From positions 1 to 64,000 of the forward strand of contig CALUVG010000004.1 of the NCBI GenBank assembly GCA_944324165.1: DNA of 64,000 nt. Reading direction: 5' to 3'. The number at the start of each line of letters is the position of its first letter. Position 1 is the stretch's first letter. Positions 9,301 to 16,983 of this stretch are shown one piece after another. Source of the DNA: Candidatus Gastranaerophilales bacterium. Its GTDB lineage: Bacteria > Cyanobacteriota > Vampirovibrionia > Gastranaerophilales > Gastranaerophilaceae. Under the pieces are notes generated by a model that saw nothing but the letters and a program-made list of their open reading frames with translations, was not told where the DNA came from and did no database searches. Made by a program: the position numbers and the translations under genes.

Positions 9301-11447
9301 GTGTAGATCAGATTACACAAAAATTAGTGTCTGACATAAATATTTCTTCACGGAGTATTCAGACAACAAATGTTCAACGACAGCAATTCTTGAATAACTT
9401 TATTTCTAACCGCGGACGAAATAATGAAACAGGTTTGAATAATATAGAAACTAAAATTTCAGAATTTGATTATACGCAATACGGTGAAGAAGGGCTTCCT
9501 TTAAAATATAACCGATCTGAATTTATTGCAAACATAAATGATATCTTGAAAGATTTGTCACCGGATGAGCGCGCTGATGTATTAAAATTCCATAATATAG
9601 ATTTAGAAAATAATGTCTTTAATACAACTCCAAAAGTAAACGACCTTCAACCGATAGAAATAAATCTTACAGATGAACAGATTTCAGGTCTTTTTAAAGA
9701 ATTAAATTCAATTTTGGATGGCGTTAACGAAAATAATGCCAGACTTTTCAAAGAAGAAAATATTGACAAAATAATTGAAAAATGCCGCCAAATTGCAGCT
9801 GTCGATGATACTAAACTTGTAGATATTGCAAATTTAGGGGATTTTAATCTTGAACAATTAAAATCCATAAAAGATAAGGTTATTAAATTTGGGGAAGCAG
9901 CTTACAATACAGATACTCATAACATACCTGTACCGCTTAGTGTCCGCACTCTTAACACTCTGGCGGAAAATTATGAAAACTTTACTCCTGAAATGAAAGC
10001 AGCTTCTGCAAAAATTGAAACTGAATATAATAAATTCATATATGAAAACGAATTTCTGACAGATGATAAAGAATTAAATACTATTCTAAACGGAATTATG
10101 AAAGGCTTGCCTGATATGATGCTTACTGTTGGCAAACCGCAGCACAAAACACATAAATATACACTGGATGTTCATACAATGGAAGTATTGAAAAAAGCTA
10201 TTAATGATGAGGATTACAAGTCTCTTTCAGATAAAGATAAAACTATTCTGAAATATTCAATACTTCTGCATGACTTTGGCAAAAAATATGTAAATCCTGA
10301 CACTCCTGATACAGGACATGAAATAGACAGTGCTGAAATAGCCCGTGAAATTCTTGCACAATTCAAACTGCCGCTGCAGGTTAAAGATAGAATTGTAGGT
10401 ATGATCAAAAATCATGACTGGTTTGCTAAATTCAATAAAGGTGAATGGGATGCCAATAAAGTCAGTGCGCTATTCCGCTCTCCTGACGATTATAAAATCG
10501 CAAGAATTATGGCAAAAGCAGATTTATCAAGTATAAATGATAATTTCCATTATGATGTACTAAGAATAAAAGACAATAGAACACCAGAGGGCTTTAAGGC
10601 TGCTTTTGATAAAAAACTGACCAATCTTGATGCTAATTACAATAAGTTATATCAGGCAACAAATCTTGTATATAATACGAAAATTCTGAATAAAGAAAAG
10701 ATACCGTATAATGAAAAATATGGAGTTAGAATGTTGAATCTGACAGATACATCTATACCTGCTGATAAGGATTTGGGTGAATACGGATTTAACGGATCAA
10801 CCAAAAATAATATGCGGTTTAGTGTTCATATGGTGGCAGAAGACAATCTGTACGGCAATATGGAAAGTGCTAAACTCGGCATGGAGCAAACAGTTAATGA
10901 CAATAATGTATGGAGTATAAGTCTTTTGAAAATGAACAGAACAAAAACTTATATGAATAGAAAATACGGATTTTTGACAGATGTTCCTGCCTCAAATATT
11001 GCTATAGCTTATCCAAACAACCTCGGCAGCGGATATGAAAAAACAATTGATAAGTTTGTTGAACTTTTATATTCAGATACAGCTGAAAAGAATTTTCTTA
11101 GAAATAAATTTTTGCAAAGTATGACGCAAAACGGTATTCAGTTTACAAAAGAAGATTATCAAACTTTGACCCAAATGATATATAACAAACAATTCTTATC
11201 TCAGCTTGAAACTCAGCCAACTATTAATATAAATGGTAAAGACATACCATCTGAAGTGATTTCTAATGCTGTTTTTGATAGTATGGATTCATTATTTACA
11301 GGAAAAACACACTCCGAAATAGTTGCAATAAATCCAAAAATTCAAGGGTTAATTGTTAGAATGAATAATCCTGAGAATATTTCACCTGATTTTATTAGTT
11401 TTGCAAAAAAATATGACCTGCCGATTATTTTAATAGGTGATAAATAG
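3345..11447 (+). CDS. Giant multidomain protein: HExxH metallopeptidase-like and HD phosphohydrolase-like domains
   Basis: About 2,700 residues. The ATG at 3345 is chosen over an in-frame GTG at 3330 because GGAG at 3336-3339 sits five bases before it. Residues ~345-450 are a Gly/Ala-rich hydrophobic stretch that may be membrane-seeking. H780-E-F-V-H784 is an HExxH zinc motif; a downstream helix with 'TTERLAY' could give the third ligand. Residues ~1040-1170 (ending in 'GIRSNIVLKAR') weakly recall a phosphotransferase/kinase-like fold. A long helical region of ~30-50-residue units follows (1200-2200). An HD domain contains H2309-D2310, with earlier His residues, a later H in 'GHEID', and an Asp in 'KADL'. 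The last 300 residues are unrecognised. It resembles a polymorphic-toxin-like or effector-like giant. It stands alone, convergent with rlmN. Confidence 0.8.
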   Translation: MADPIQISMYITSLGLSGKEAEAKRIELEKLSDAELTALISGKSNSSANSFDFSKAVFEFKPVLPDTGISIEKSTPQQNTPKKKYTALEKAELRNFASQYLLDSATNAYDAIDNYNKSVGIISIDAIVNGFKIFTGQEDRHALQERLGNELKQAEMLNRAASTPGAFEFKFERTRGVLYNPENIENLKNKSQEYLEISAYQEKYNILSDGIKEIKSIMQAEQEYAQAIKYVRGPAAASLTPPETSSHEKFGEVLLQLCNGNKELVNQYMEQITSQMGSRAEIEKNMPKILEELQTNFKAEYDKKLAGKNFEQYTKEYEAAYSKALGGKNPEFATQNFIEKAKTQSAYTEMGLIIASSLLLPGSSTVAKGTAALAKQVGTKAAGQIVKGVMTTSMASAPAGLTALNAVTSEKGFTQETKNEMFEELKTGVIYGGFGAYVSGPVGNAVENLIKNKPEVLTGIVSRVMSGGKTGETIAKASGVMAETSADVVFDQLTSDMSVLESLETNGGMNFAMMIAGGRIAKIHQNLQGIKIEQLNNGNYKIKDENGKLIFNAKDGNSLATFVIGKGLENEYPKTQNNETPNTKGEALQAEKENVSSLQSSSNVPKGLNAENDALLQRARTQNPSEVVTDKVKKQWMQADIDTKAEDEHLDLFNPDQSAGLKRAASEINDDVTNLIFTGKLKEKLTQHYEEIGNVFKDIAQKRSTDFENLAQANKNNPQGFAEGIVKILSEEMDMKGYEPKIELIDMNGSADGLANWPEGTIQIDKSITNGKKLVEIISHEFVHMLQYRDILAQYGERGLREVIMNDKNISPDKKTGIIADILNSSYTQKLLDNFNELKHSEKGSLNEYLTRIYKDEFANTIDTNDMAAYTNQTTERLAYYAGSENLGNSTEGLENIVLGENAPNDNSLKALLKKKREQLQNGGTVVGDNTMDNPVTNNNNNAYEIDEFGQIHRKLPAGITEENTNKNIDTKETVTTANQKVNEEVMDEDRKLQLANIEIYKKTANPQDISLKIDGEDRIFTAFKGQKATDGNIILTDNNKLYKLSAVKPENVCKNELFAGDMYELIGVQKRERQLVQTDKGTAVLGETITKSGGFVPDKSALAKTYGMDALLGIRSNIVLKARNDNSSTPVVNITAPFSIYSTAPVELVRLFEPTSKNSQLLKTVSRQDIIDSLQKIVDMPDEKISELADARNIDDKDRMVKTLLGRKQFIAKFLDTMKQTEQEGLPISEYVKNIYDKTSVEIKYSDMKAQANTGLTDYLHETHNVPTKDMLNYQSLLKDTQIADYLKTELEQGRISFDDLNEITAAYYGDVKMLRYLQASPEIKKQNINTLLDLKRDNNISISSGKSLVNTIAQNAETQEINTEVIDLIKQVSEQFDKNPDVAPAIYHIIKDGKINETALKLSTDLYKNGVEINTITGILNGATRNGTIDLDTAKADMINELIKSGKSPQDIGIYIKAMDAPSGLDTSMTEYVDKFKAMGLDNQTIGSLFSYIRVHTQQGPIQKTYVLDWISKLAGEHPDSKTVISAARQLVKYNESLGQYIDKIAANNKEVNLGNLTKILESLIDPNTPFDKNGFQFALNMLTKGVSPENLGNIIKASRWTSKDPIQKDIMAARTAKLRELAGTLLTEKGKSTSEVYALLTNLSDDFSINLVKDNIDSLSQKELNVVLAFTNMPPSVQKDREKLADFMLDLLKNKDYSLDDVAAISNKIITTQKNLNRVLVTGIDAETLDFAKKCAEAGLSGKDITNLTFASRIWNNALELTPEQMAAETKKITDFAENLLFEKEIPPQKVVSLMESAAFKTNRTQNQLSLTYGFDDRAIKLINDLVEDKAITPESNTNIRELIKTIKLLDYDTQVVDTAKDLLKNEVTLQNGKSYKIDPNSLSAFLLNGRNFETKKFEPERFNRAIQDYILKADYGFALKDIDNILGLSQGEVAVNDLHMSTGEKVNLLNKLSYAPKEAIDYIESQLLTPDNPYFEKIDLTSVDQITQKLVSDINISSRSIQTTNVQRQQFLNNFISNRGRNNETGLNNIETKISEFDYTQYGEEGLPLKYNRSEFIANINDILKDLSPDERADVLKFHNIDLENNVFNTTPKVNDLQPIEINLTDEQISGLFKELNSILDGVNENNARLFKEENIDKIIEKCRQIAAVDDTKLVDIANLGDFNLEQLKSIKDKVIKFGEAAYNTDTHNIPVPLSVRTLNTLAENYENFTPEMKAASAKIETEYNKFIYENEFLTDDKELNTILNGIMKGLPDMMLTVGKPQHKTHKYTLDVHTMEVLKKAINDEDYKSLSDKDKTILKYSILLHDFGKKYVNPDTPDTGHEIDSAEIAREILAQFKLPLQVKDRIVGMIKNHDWFAKFNKGEWDANKVSALFRSPDDYKIARIMAKADLSSINDNFHYDVLRIKDNRTPEGFKAAFDKKLTNLDANYNKLYQATNLVYNTKILNKEKIPYNEKYGVRMLNLTDTSIPADKDLGEYGFNGSTKNNMRFSVHMVAEDNLYGNMESAKLGMEQTVNDNNVWSISLLKMNRTKTYMNRKYGFLTDVPASNIAIAYPNNLGSGYEKTIDKFVELLYSDTAEKNFLRNKFLQSMTQNGIQFTKEDYQTLTQMIYNKQFLSQLETQPTININGKDIPSEVISNAVFDSMDSLFTGKTHSEIVAINPKIQGLIVRMNNPENISPDFISFAKKYDLPIILIGDK

Positions 11448-11449
11448 TT

Positions 11450-12475
11450 TTAATCAATTTTTGCTTTACCGCTTAATTGTCCGCAGGCAGCGTCTATATC
11501 AGCACCGCGTTCTAATCTTACGGTTACTTTTTTACCGGATTGTTCCAGCAATGACTTAAACCTCATAATAGAATTGTTTGACGGACGCTGGTAATCGTTT
11601 TTTGCTGTAGGATTATACGGGATAAGGTTTATGTTGCATTTAAGATCATGCAGGTACTGTACTAGTTGTTTTGCACTTTCAAGTGTGTCATTTAAATCTT
11701 TTATTAATAAATATTCAATGGTTATGCGTCGTCCTGTTTTTTCAACGTATTTTTTCAGTGCTTGTTTTAATTCCGGCATTGGATATTTATTTTCTATAGG
11801 CATAAGCTGTTTACGTATTTCATGGTTAGGAGCATGCAATGATACCGCAAGGGTTGATTGCATTTCAATATTTGCAAGTTCGTTTATTTTAGGAATTATT
11901 CCGGCTGTTGAGACAGTCAGGCGTCTGGCTCCGATTTGGAAATTCTCATTAAATATTTCCATTGCTTTTAAGACATTTTCAAGGTTTAAAAGCGGTTCGC
12001 CCTGTCCCATGAAAACTACATTTGTGACTTTTAATCCTGTATCACGCTGAATTGTCAGTACCTGTTCAATAATTTCTTTATAAGTAAGATTTCTTATAAA
12101 GCCGCGTTTACCGGTTGCACAGAAACTACAATTTACGGCGCATCCGACCTGAGAGCTTACGCAGGCTGTTAAATTTGCACGGTTATCAAAACGCATTAAA
12201 ACTGTTTCCACACATTGCCCGTCAGGAAATTCAAGAAGATATTTTAATGTACCGTCAGAACTTGTTTGTTTTACTTTTATTTTTGTATCACTGACTATTG
12301 CTATTTTTTTTAATTCATCTCGAAATTTTACTGATAAATCTGTCATTTCATCAATAGATTTGGCAGATTTTAAATAAATCCAATTGTGTATTTGCCTTGC
12401 ACGGAATTTTGATGCGTGCAATTCATCGGTTATTTTTTCTATTTCGTCTAATGTTAATCCTGAAAGTATCTGCAT
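11450..12475 (-). CDS. rlmN: 23S rRNA (adenine2503-C2)-methyltransferase RlmN
   Basis: 341 residues, the normal length. It is a radical SAM enzyme that methylates C2 of A2503 in 23S rRNA and A37 in some tRNAs. The radical SAM cluster motif is C112-x3-C116-x2-C119, just after a 'VSSQVGC' lead. A conserved Cys near the C-terminus (C331 in 'DAACGQ') is the methyl-carrying residue. The N-terminal helical accessory domain is complete. AAGGA precedes the ATG. It ends two bases beyond the giant gene's stop on the other strand, and its start is 3 bases from the end of the upstream YkgJ gene, so they are probably co-transcribed. Confidence 0.97.
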   Translation of the reverse strand: MQILSGLTLDEIEKITDELHASKFRARQIHNWIYLKSAKSIDEMTDLSVKFRDELKKIAIVSDTKIKVKQTSSDGTLKYLLEFPDGQCVETVLMRFDNRANLTACVSSQVGCAVNCSFCATGKRGFIRNLTYKEIIEQVLTIQRDTGLKVTNVVFMGQGEPLLNLENVLKAMEIFNENFQIGARRLTVSTAGIIPKINELANIEMQSTLAVSLHAPNHEIRKQLMPIENKYPMPELKQALKKYVEKTGRRITIEYLLIKDLNDTLESAKQLVQYLHDLKCNINLIPYNPTAKNDYQRPSNNSIMRFKSLLEQSGKKVTVRLERGADIDAACGQLSGKAKID

Positions 12476-12478
12476 AAT

Positions 12479-13153
12479 TTAGTCCTTCTCAATTGGAATT
12501 TTTTGTTTATAGTAATCAATTATTTCGACCATAGAGTGAAGCATCAACACAACAGGTTCAACCTCTTGTTTCCACTCATAGTATCCGCAGGATTCAGGAA
12601 GAATATCCAGCGGGTTATCCGGAAATGTCCTGCAGATTTGCGGTCTGTTTTCGTAATCAGAACAGCGGTTGCACTCTGTAAGTTTAGGACAATGATAAAA
12701 ATAAACATCCCCTTTATCTTTAAGCATTTCAAGATATTCAGGATAAATTTTTTCAGCCTCTTCTCGTGTTTTATAAGGGATAAAAATACTTGTGAATTGT
12801 TGGGCAAATTTATCCCCGTTTTTTGCTTTTTCCTTTAGTTCTTCGTAGGAAAATTCACTGCAGGCGAGGTTACAGCAGGTTGCACATCCATTGCAATGAA
12901 ATTCTTTACGAAAGGCAAGAACATCCTGCCATTTGTCGAGTATTTCTCTTGATATTTCATTAAGGAGCATTTCAAGAACTTGTTTTTGCCATTTATATCC
13001 GTCGGAATTTTCAGGGTATTTTTCAAATATATCTGTAACAATGCCGGCAGGTTTTATGCTGTCGATGCGATTTTGAATAGCTTCGAGAGACTGAACAAAA
13101 ATTTCTCTGTATTTTTTCTTTGTGTTGTCAATTGTTTTATTTAGGTCATCCAT
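12479..13153 (-). CDS. YkgJ-family cysteine-cluster (Zn/Fe-S chelating) protein
   Basis: 224 residues from the ATG at 13153. Cysteine cluster C87-x2-C90-x2-C93-C94-x3-C98, with further Cys in 'HCP', 'CNRC' and 'CRTFP', is typical of the YkgJ/CxxCxxCC family, thought to bind zinc or an iron-sulfur cluster. Function is unknown; some members are linked to flagellin-lysine methylation or rRNA/tRNA modification. Start choice: an in-frame ATG at 13195 would overlap the upstream gene's stop, but the ATG at 13153 lies six bases after an extended -10 box (TG-C-TATAAT) with no Shine-Dalgarno, which suggests a leaderless start. A second, smaller YkgJ protein is encoded at 15.3 kb. Confidence 0.8.
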   Translation of the reverse strand: MDDLNKTIDNTKKKYREIFVQSLEAIQNRIDSIKPAGIVTDIFEKYPENSDGYKWQKQVLEMLLNEISREILDKWQDVLAFRKEFHCNGCATCCNLACSEFSYEELKEKAKNGDKFAQQFTSIFIPYKTREEAEKIYPEYLEMLKDKGDVYFYHCPKLTECNRCSDYENRPQICRTFPDNPLDILPESCGYYEWKQEVEPVVLMLHSMVEIIDYYKQKIPIEKD

Positions 13154-13168
13154 AATAAAATTATAGCA
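13154..13168 (-). promoter_or_regulatory. Extended -10 promoter directly before ATG (leaderless)
   Basis: TG-C-TATAAT followed by six bases (TTTATT) and then ATG at 13153. There is no Shine-Dalgarno between promoter and start. It is one of about eight promoters in this window with the same geometry. Confidence 0.6.
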
Positions 13169-13187
13169 TAAGAAGAATAATCCTATT

Positions 13188-14186
13188 TTAGTCATCAAGA
13201 GATTTTACATCATTTAATGAAATGTTGAACTTAAATAAGTAGAATCCGCCAATGATAGTCAGCATAACCATTAATATTGCCTGATGAACCGTAGAGACAG
13301 CAAGAGCCGTTGATTTAGGAATATTGAAAATACCGAGAGCCAGAATATATGCATACTGGTAAGGTCCTAAAAATACTGATGTTGAAGGTATCATCGTAAA
13401 GAAAGATATTAAACTGATGACAAACAATCCTGCTGCAAATCCCAATCCCAGATCAAAACTATCGACAATTAGATAGGCAACATAGCATTCAACTCCCCAG
13501 ATAACAAGGCTTGTGATAAACGCAACAGCAGAACATTTCAAATCGTCAAGCACTTCAAACCCTTCCATAAAAGAATTTGCATAGCCGCACATTTTTGAAA
13601 TAACTGTATTCATTGGATTTGCAAGCCGCTGTGGAAGTACTTTGCAAAATTCAGATAATTTGTCGCATATAAAGGTAATCTTGTTGAATTTGAAAATTAA
13701 ATAAAATACGAGGAGACTTCCTACAAACAAAGCCCCGATACCATATGCAAGATTAAGTATCCATTTCTCTTTAAAGTATATAAGAACTGCTGCAAGCAGG
13801 ATTAAAAATACACATATTCCGTCCAGCGTGCGCTCAAGAATAATTGAACCGAATACTTTCATCTTTTTTTCGCCTTTGACAGACCCCAGATAATATGCCC
13901 TATAAACATCTCCTGCACGTGCAGGTAAAAATATATTCAGCATGCTGCCAACTGTAAAAACTTCTCCAAGATGAAGGCTTGAATATTTAGGATTATCAAG
14001 CAAAAGAGCCTTCCATCTGATACCCCGAAGGTATAAAGTTAATACATAAAAAGGTACAATCAGCCACATGTTTTTGAAATTGAATTCCTTAAATGTATTT
14101 ATTAGTTCATGCCAGTTGATTTTATAAAATATAATTCCTAACAGAATAATTGTTATTGCAAGTGCAAAAATCTTTCTCTTCTTCAT
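13188..14186 (-). CDS. Lysylphosphatidylglycerol synthase-TM / YbhN (UPF0104) family flippase-like membrane protein
   Basis: 332 residues with about eight hydrophobic segments. The pattern 'RGIRWKALL' after the second membrane helix, 'FLPARAGDVYRAYYLG' in the middle, and 'P..LG.YQY' late in the protein are typical of the LPG_synthase_TM (UPF0104, YbhN/AglD) family. Members are lipid-flippase-like membrane domains, or the membrane part of MprF without the aminoacyl-transfer domain; this one has no such C-terminal domain. The exact substrate is unknown. No Shine-Dalgarno: the ATG follows TGA-TAAAAT by seven bases. The stop overlaps the alternative start of the YkgJ gene. Confidence 0.85.
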   Translation of the reverse strand: MKKRKIFALAITIILLGIIFYKINWHELINTFKEFNFKNMWLIVPFYVLTLYLRGIRWKALLLDNPKYSSLHLGEVFTVGSMLNIFLPARAGDVYRAYYLGSVKGEKKMKVFGSIILERTLDGICVFLILLAAVLIYFKEKWILNLAYGIGALFVGSLLVFYLIFKFNKITFICDKLSEFCKVLPQRLANPMNTVISKMCGYANSFMEGFEVLDDLKCSAVAFITSLVIWGVECYVAYLIVDSFDLGLGFAAGLFVISLISFFTMIPSTSVFLGPYQYAYILALGIFNIPKSTALAVSTVHQAILMVMLTIIGGFYLFKFNISLNDVKSLDD

Positions 14187-14202
14187 ATGTATAATTTTAT
14201 CA
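14187..14202 (-). promoter_or_regulatory. Extended -10 promoter 7 nt before ATG (leaderless type)
   Basis: TGA-TAAAAT followed by TATACAT and the ATG at 14186-14184. There is no ribosome-binding sequence in between. Confidence 0.5.
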
Positions 14203-14223
14203 TAAATATTTCGTAAAAATAGC

Positions 14224-14251
14224 TTGCACTTTAAAAATTTCGCGTTATACT
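14224..14251 (+). promoter_or_regulatory. Sigma-70 promoter of rpmE
   Basis: -35 TTGCAC (14224-14229), 16-bp spacer, -10 TATACT (14246-14251). This places transcription start about 50 bases ahead of the rpmE ATG, leaving room for its GAGG ribosome site. Confidence 0.7.
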
Positions 14252-14310
14252 ATTATAGTAGTCGAAATATTCAAGTTTGGAATCTTGAGAAAAAGAAATG
14301 AGGTTTAAAA

Positions 14311-14511
14311 ATGAAAAAAGGTATACATCCTGATTATAAGAAAATGAAAATCAAATGTGTTTGCGGTAACGAAATTGAAACCGGTTCAGTATTAGATGAT
14401 ATTACAGTTGAAATTTGCAGCAACTGCCACCCGTTCTACACCGGTCAACAAAAAATTCTTGACTCTGAAGGTAGAGTTGAAAGATTCCACAAACGTTACG
14501 GCAAAAAATAA
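14311..14511 (+). CDS. rpmE: 50S ribosomal protein L31
   Basis: 66 residues, full length, beginning 'MKKGIHPDY', the standard L31 start. It is the zinc-binding (C+) type: C16-x-C18 and C36-x2-C39 are all present. The 'HPFYTG' and 'RFHKRYG' signatures are intact. Located at the large-subunit central protuberance. It has its own promoter at 14224 and a hairpin after the stop; thyX follows 110 bases later. Confidence 0.98.
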   Translation: MKKGIHPDYKKMKIKCVCGNEIETGSVLDDITVEICSNCHPFYTGQQKILDSEGRVERFHKRYGKK

Positions 14512-14560
14512 TTGTTCTAACATATTTGGACAAGAAAAACAAATTTACCAAATCTTAACA

Positions 14561-14589
14561 TATAGCCAGTTTTTAATAAACTGGCTATA
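14561..14589 (+). terminator. Hairpin between rpmE and thyX
   Basis: Perfect 12-bp stem (arms 14561-14572 and 14578-14589) with a five-base loop. There is no clean U-run after it, so it may be a weak terminator or an mRNA-stabilising hairpin. Confidence 0.5.
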
Positions 14590-14622
14590 ATTATATTATA
14601 TGTGTATAAGGAGAGATTGGTA

Positions 14623-15330
14623 ATGGAAGAAAATAATCAACCGGTTGTTAATCTTATATCTAAACCGGACAATATGTTAAAGACTGTTTATACGGCATGC
14701 AGAACTTGCTATAGTGCTGATTACCCGATAAATATTTATAACAGCACTGATGATAAAGAAAAAATGCTGAAACTGATAGAACGGGTCATATCATCAGGTC
14801 ATTATTCTACAATTGAACATATTCAGGTAACATTTGCAATAGCAAATGTTTCGCGTGCATGTACGCATCAGCTTGTGCGCCACAGACATATGTCTTTTTC
14901 ACAAAAATCTCAGCGATATGTTAAAGAAAAAGGTCAATTTGATTATATTATTCCGCCTACAATTGAACGTGATGAAAATTTGAAATCCGAATTTGAAGAG
15001 TTCATGGCAAAAATATCAGAGCAATATCAAAAATTTATAGAGGCAGGAGTACCTGCGGAAGATGCAAGATTTGTTCTCCCTAATGCAGCGGCAAGTTCGT
15101 TGGTTGCAAGTTTAAATCTTAGAGAAATGATACATCTTGCTAATTTAAGACTTTGTACCCGTGCTCAATACGAGATAAGATTACTGGTTAAAAAGATGTG
15201 TGACGCTCTTATTGCGGAAGAACCATGGTTAAAACCTTATCTTGTGCCAAAATGTGAACGTTTAGGTTTCTGTGACGAGGACAAATCATGTGGACGTAAA
15301 CCTACTCAAAAAGAATTGTTAAATGTTTAA
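14623..15330 (+). CDS. thyX: Flavin-dependent thymidylate synthase ThyX
   Basis: 235 residues from the ATG at 14623, chosen over an upstream GTG at 14602 because AAGGAG (14608-14613) lies in front of it. ThyX makes dTMP from dUMP using methylenetetrahydrofolate, FAD and NADPH. The signature R-H-R-x2-S is present within 'RHRHMSFSQKSQRY', and the 'EH' and 'LP..A' segments of the fold are present. The C-terminus carries a short Cys-containing tail (CDED..SCGRKP). ThyX is common in anaerobes that lack ThyA/DHFR coupling. Its end overlaps the next gene by eight bases. Confidence 0.97.
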   Translation: MEENNQPVVNLISKPDNMLKTVYTACRTCYSADYPINIYNSTDDKEKMLKLIERVISSGHYSTIEHIQVTFAIANVSRACTHQLVRHRHMSFSQKSQRYVKEKGQFDYIIPPTIERDENLKSEFEEFMAKISEQYQKFIEAGVPAEDARFVLPNAAASSLVASLNLREMIHLANLRLCTRAQYEIRLLVKKMCDALIAEEPWLKPYLVPKCERLGFCDEDKSCGRKPTQKELLNV

Positions 15331-15916
15331 ACTGTATGAAAAATATTTAGAAGTTATTGATAAATATTTAAAACAATGCTTTGCCTCTCAAAGTCCGTTT
15401 ATCCACTGTAAAATCGGCTGTACTGATTGTTGTGAATTAGGTGAATATCCTTTTTCACGTTTGGAGGCGGAGTATTTAATGGCAGGCTTTCCGCTCCTGC
15501 CTGCTGAAATTCAGACGGAGATTAAAAAACAGATAAAGAATTTACTGCAGCAAAAGTCAGAACACAAGAAAGATGAACGGTTTTTGCATAGATGTCCTTT
15601 TTTACTAGATAAAAAATGTGTTTTATATGAGCGAAGAGGAATTACATGTCGTACATTCGGGCTGGCATGGTTTGAAGAAGTGTCCGGTAAAAAGGTTGTT
15701 AAACTGCCGGAATGCAGCAAAATCGGTTTGAACTATTCGGAAGTGCTGGATAATGGCGAAGTTGATATGAATAAATTCAATGATAATGGTGTCCTTTCAC
15801 CAATTCAACACTCTCTTTCATTAAATTATTTTGAGCATGAACTTTTGCGTGGAGTTGAGGGGATTGAATTTGGAGAAATTCGACCTTTACTGGAATGGTT
15901 TAACGCAAATCATTGA
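15323..15916 (+). CDS. YkgJ-family cysteine-cluster protein
   Basis: 197 residues. Cluster C29-x3-C33-x2-C36-C37 near the N-terminus plus 'RCPFL', 'KKCVLY' and 'ITCRTFG' match the YkgJ metal-chelating family. It overlaps thyX by eight bases, so the two are translationally coupled. The pairing with ThyX has no known functional meaning. Shares only the Cys pattern with the larger YkgJ protein at 12.5 kb. Metal type unknown. Confidence 0.8.
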   Translation: MFKLYEKYLEVIDKYLKQCFASQSPFIHCKIGCTDCCELGEYPFSRLEAEYLMAGFPLLPAEIQTEIKKQIKNLLQQKSEHKKDERFLHRCPFLLDKKCVLYERRGITCRTFGLAWFEEVSGKKVVKLPECSKIGLNYSEVLDNGEVDMNKFNDNGVLSPIQHSLSLNYFEHELLRGVEGIEFGEIRPLLEWFNANH

Positions 15917-15917
15917 A

Positions 15918-16949
15918 TTATTTAGTTTGTTCCATATAGTCATTTTCTAGCGGTGCAGGAAGCATTCCCATATTTTCTTTTATTAGTTCCGGCATTTCGT
16001 AAGTTTTTAGCAGCTCTCTGTATTTCTTTTCTGTATCTGCTATTATTTGTGATGACTTTTCATCTTCCGGAATGCGTATAGAATATTCAAAACTAATTAC
16101 CCCTTTTTTTGCAGGCGTGATTTTAAATATGGAATATGAGATATATGTTTTATTTTTTTTGATTTGTATTTCATTATTTGAATAGCTTAATATTCTATCT
16201 TTTCCTGATGATTCATCAGCTATCAGTTTAAATCCTTTTACCGGCTTTTTGTTTTCAATAATCATTTTTGCTATTTTATCCGGCGAATTGATATCTGAAC
16301 GGGTATTTATTCTTACAACAGATTTATAGTTATAAAAATTTTGTCTCCGTGGCAAATAATAGTTTGAAACATCCTGATTATCAGTGGCAGAATATTTTAG
16401 GACAAATTTGTCCTCCCCTATGCTAAGCGGATAAATAGGAGGCAGTATTTCTCCATTTTCATCAAATACACTAGGGAATTTGGCTTTATAAAAACTTTGA
16501 AAATATTTTTGATCTAAAGCTTTAATATCGGCTTTATCAGGAGCAATGTCCAATTTTAGAAACGATATATTAGATCCGGCAATATCGTTATTTTCTACCC
16601 TCAGGATTTCATAGTTATAAACACCGTTTTTGGGTTTCAATATTGATAATGCTATTTTATTTTTTGATTTTTTTGCACTGCCGAGAATTCCACGCTTTTC
16701 ACAGAGCTTTTTGTGGTAGTCAAATGCTGAGCGCAAATGAATTCCTGTTGGCGTGTAACTTAAAGCCAGTATATTTTTAAGGTTATTATCCGTAGTATAA
16801 GCGTTGGTTATCTTATCAGGTGGTAATATAACTGTTTTTTCAAATTTAAAAGTATAATTTAGGAATGTAATAGGAGGTACTTCCGCATAAGCAACTTGAC
16901 TTCCTAGCAAAACTCCTAAAAAAGTAAAAATCATTAATAAATTCTTCAC
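15918..16949 (-). CDS. Secreted/periplasmic protein of unknown function
   Basis: 343 residues with a clear Sec signal peptide: basic start, hydrophobic core, cleavage expected after A-Y-A at residues ~20-22. The mature part is rich in Lys, Asn and Tyr and predicted mostly beta, with no recognised domain or catalytic motif. It is read toward the YkgJ gene (convergent, one base between the stops). The gene behind its start is tRNA-Arg. AGGAGAATAT in front of the ATG provides the ribosome site. Confidence 0.75.
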   Translation of the reverse strand: MKNLLMIFTFLGVLLGSQVAYAEVPPITFLNYTFKFEKTVILPPDKITNAYTTDNNLKNILALSYTPTGIHLRSAFDYHKKLCEKRGILGSAKKSKNKIALSILKPKNGVYNYEILRVENNDIAGSNISFLKLDIAPDKADIKALDQKYFQSFYKAKFPSVFDENGEILPPIYPLSIGEDKFVLKYSATDNQDVSNYYLPRRQNFYNYKSVVRINTRSDINSPDKIAKMIIENKKPVKGFKLIADESSGKDRILSYSNNEIQIKKNKTYISYSIFKITPAKKGVISFEYSIRIPEDEKSSQIIADTEKKYRELLKTYEMPELIKENMGMLPAPLENDYMEQTK

Positions 16950-16983
16950 AATATATTCTCCTATATTATATTGTTTAAATACC

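Noticed and set aside
4142-11447. Many minus-strand frames of 60-147 codons under the giant gene
   Set aside because: They are shadows of its coding frame: no ribosome sites, and Ser/Leu/Phe-rich composition typical of antisense reading.
13154-13198. N-terminal extension of the YkgJ protein starting at TTG 13198 or ATG 13195
   Set aside because: The extra residues are hydrophobic and unlike the family, no Shine-Dalgarno lies ahead, and a good -10 box sits directly before the ATG at 13153. It is not fully excluded.
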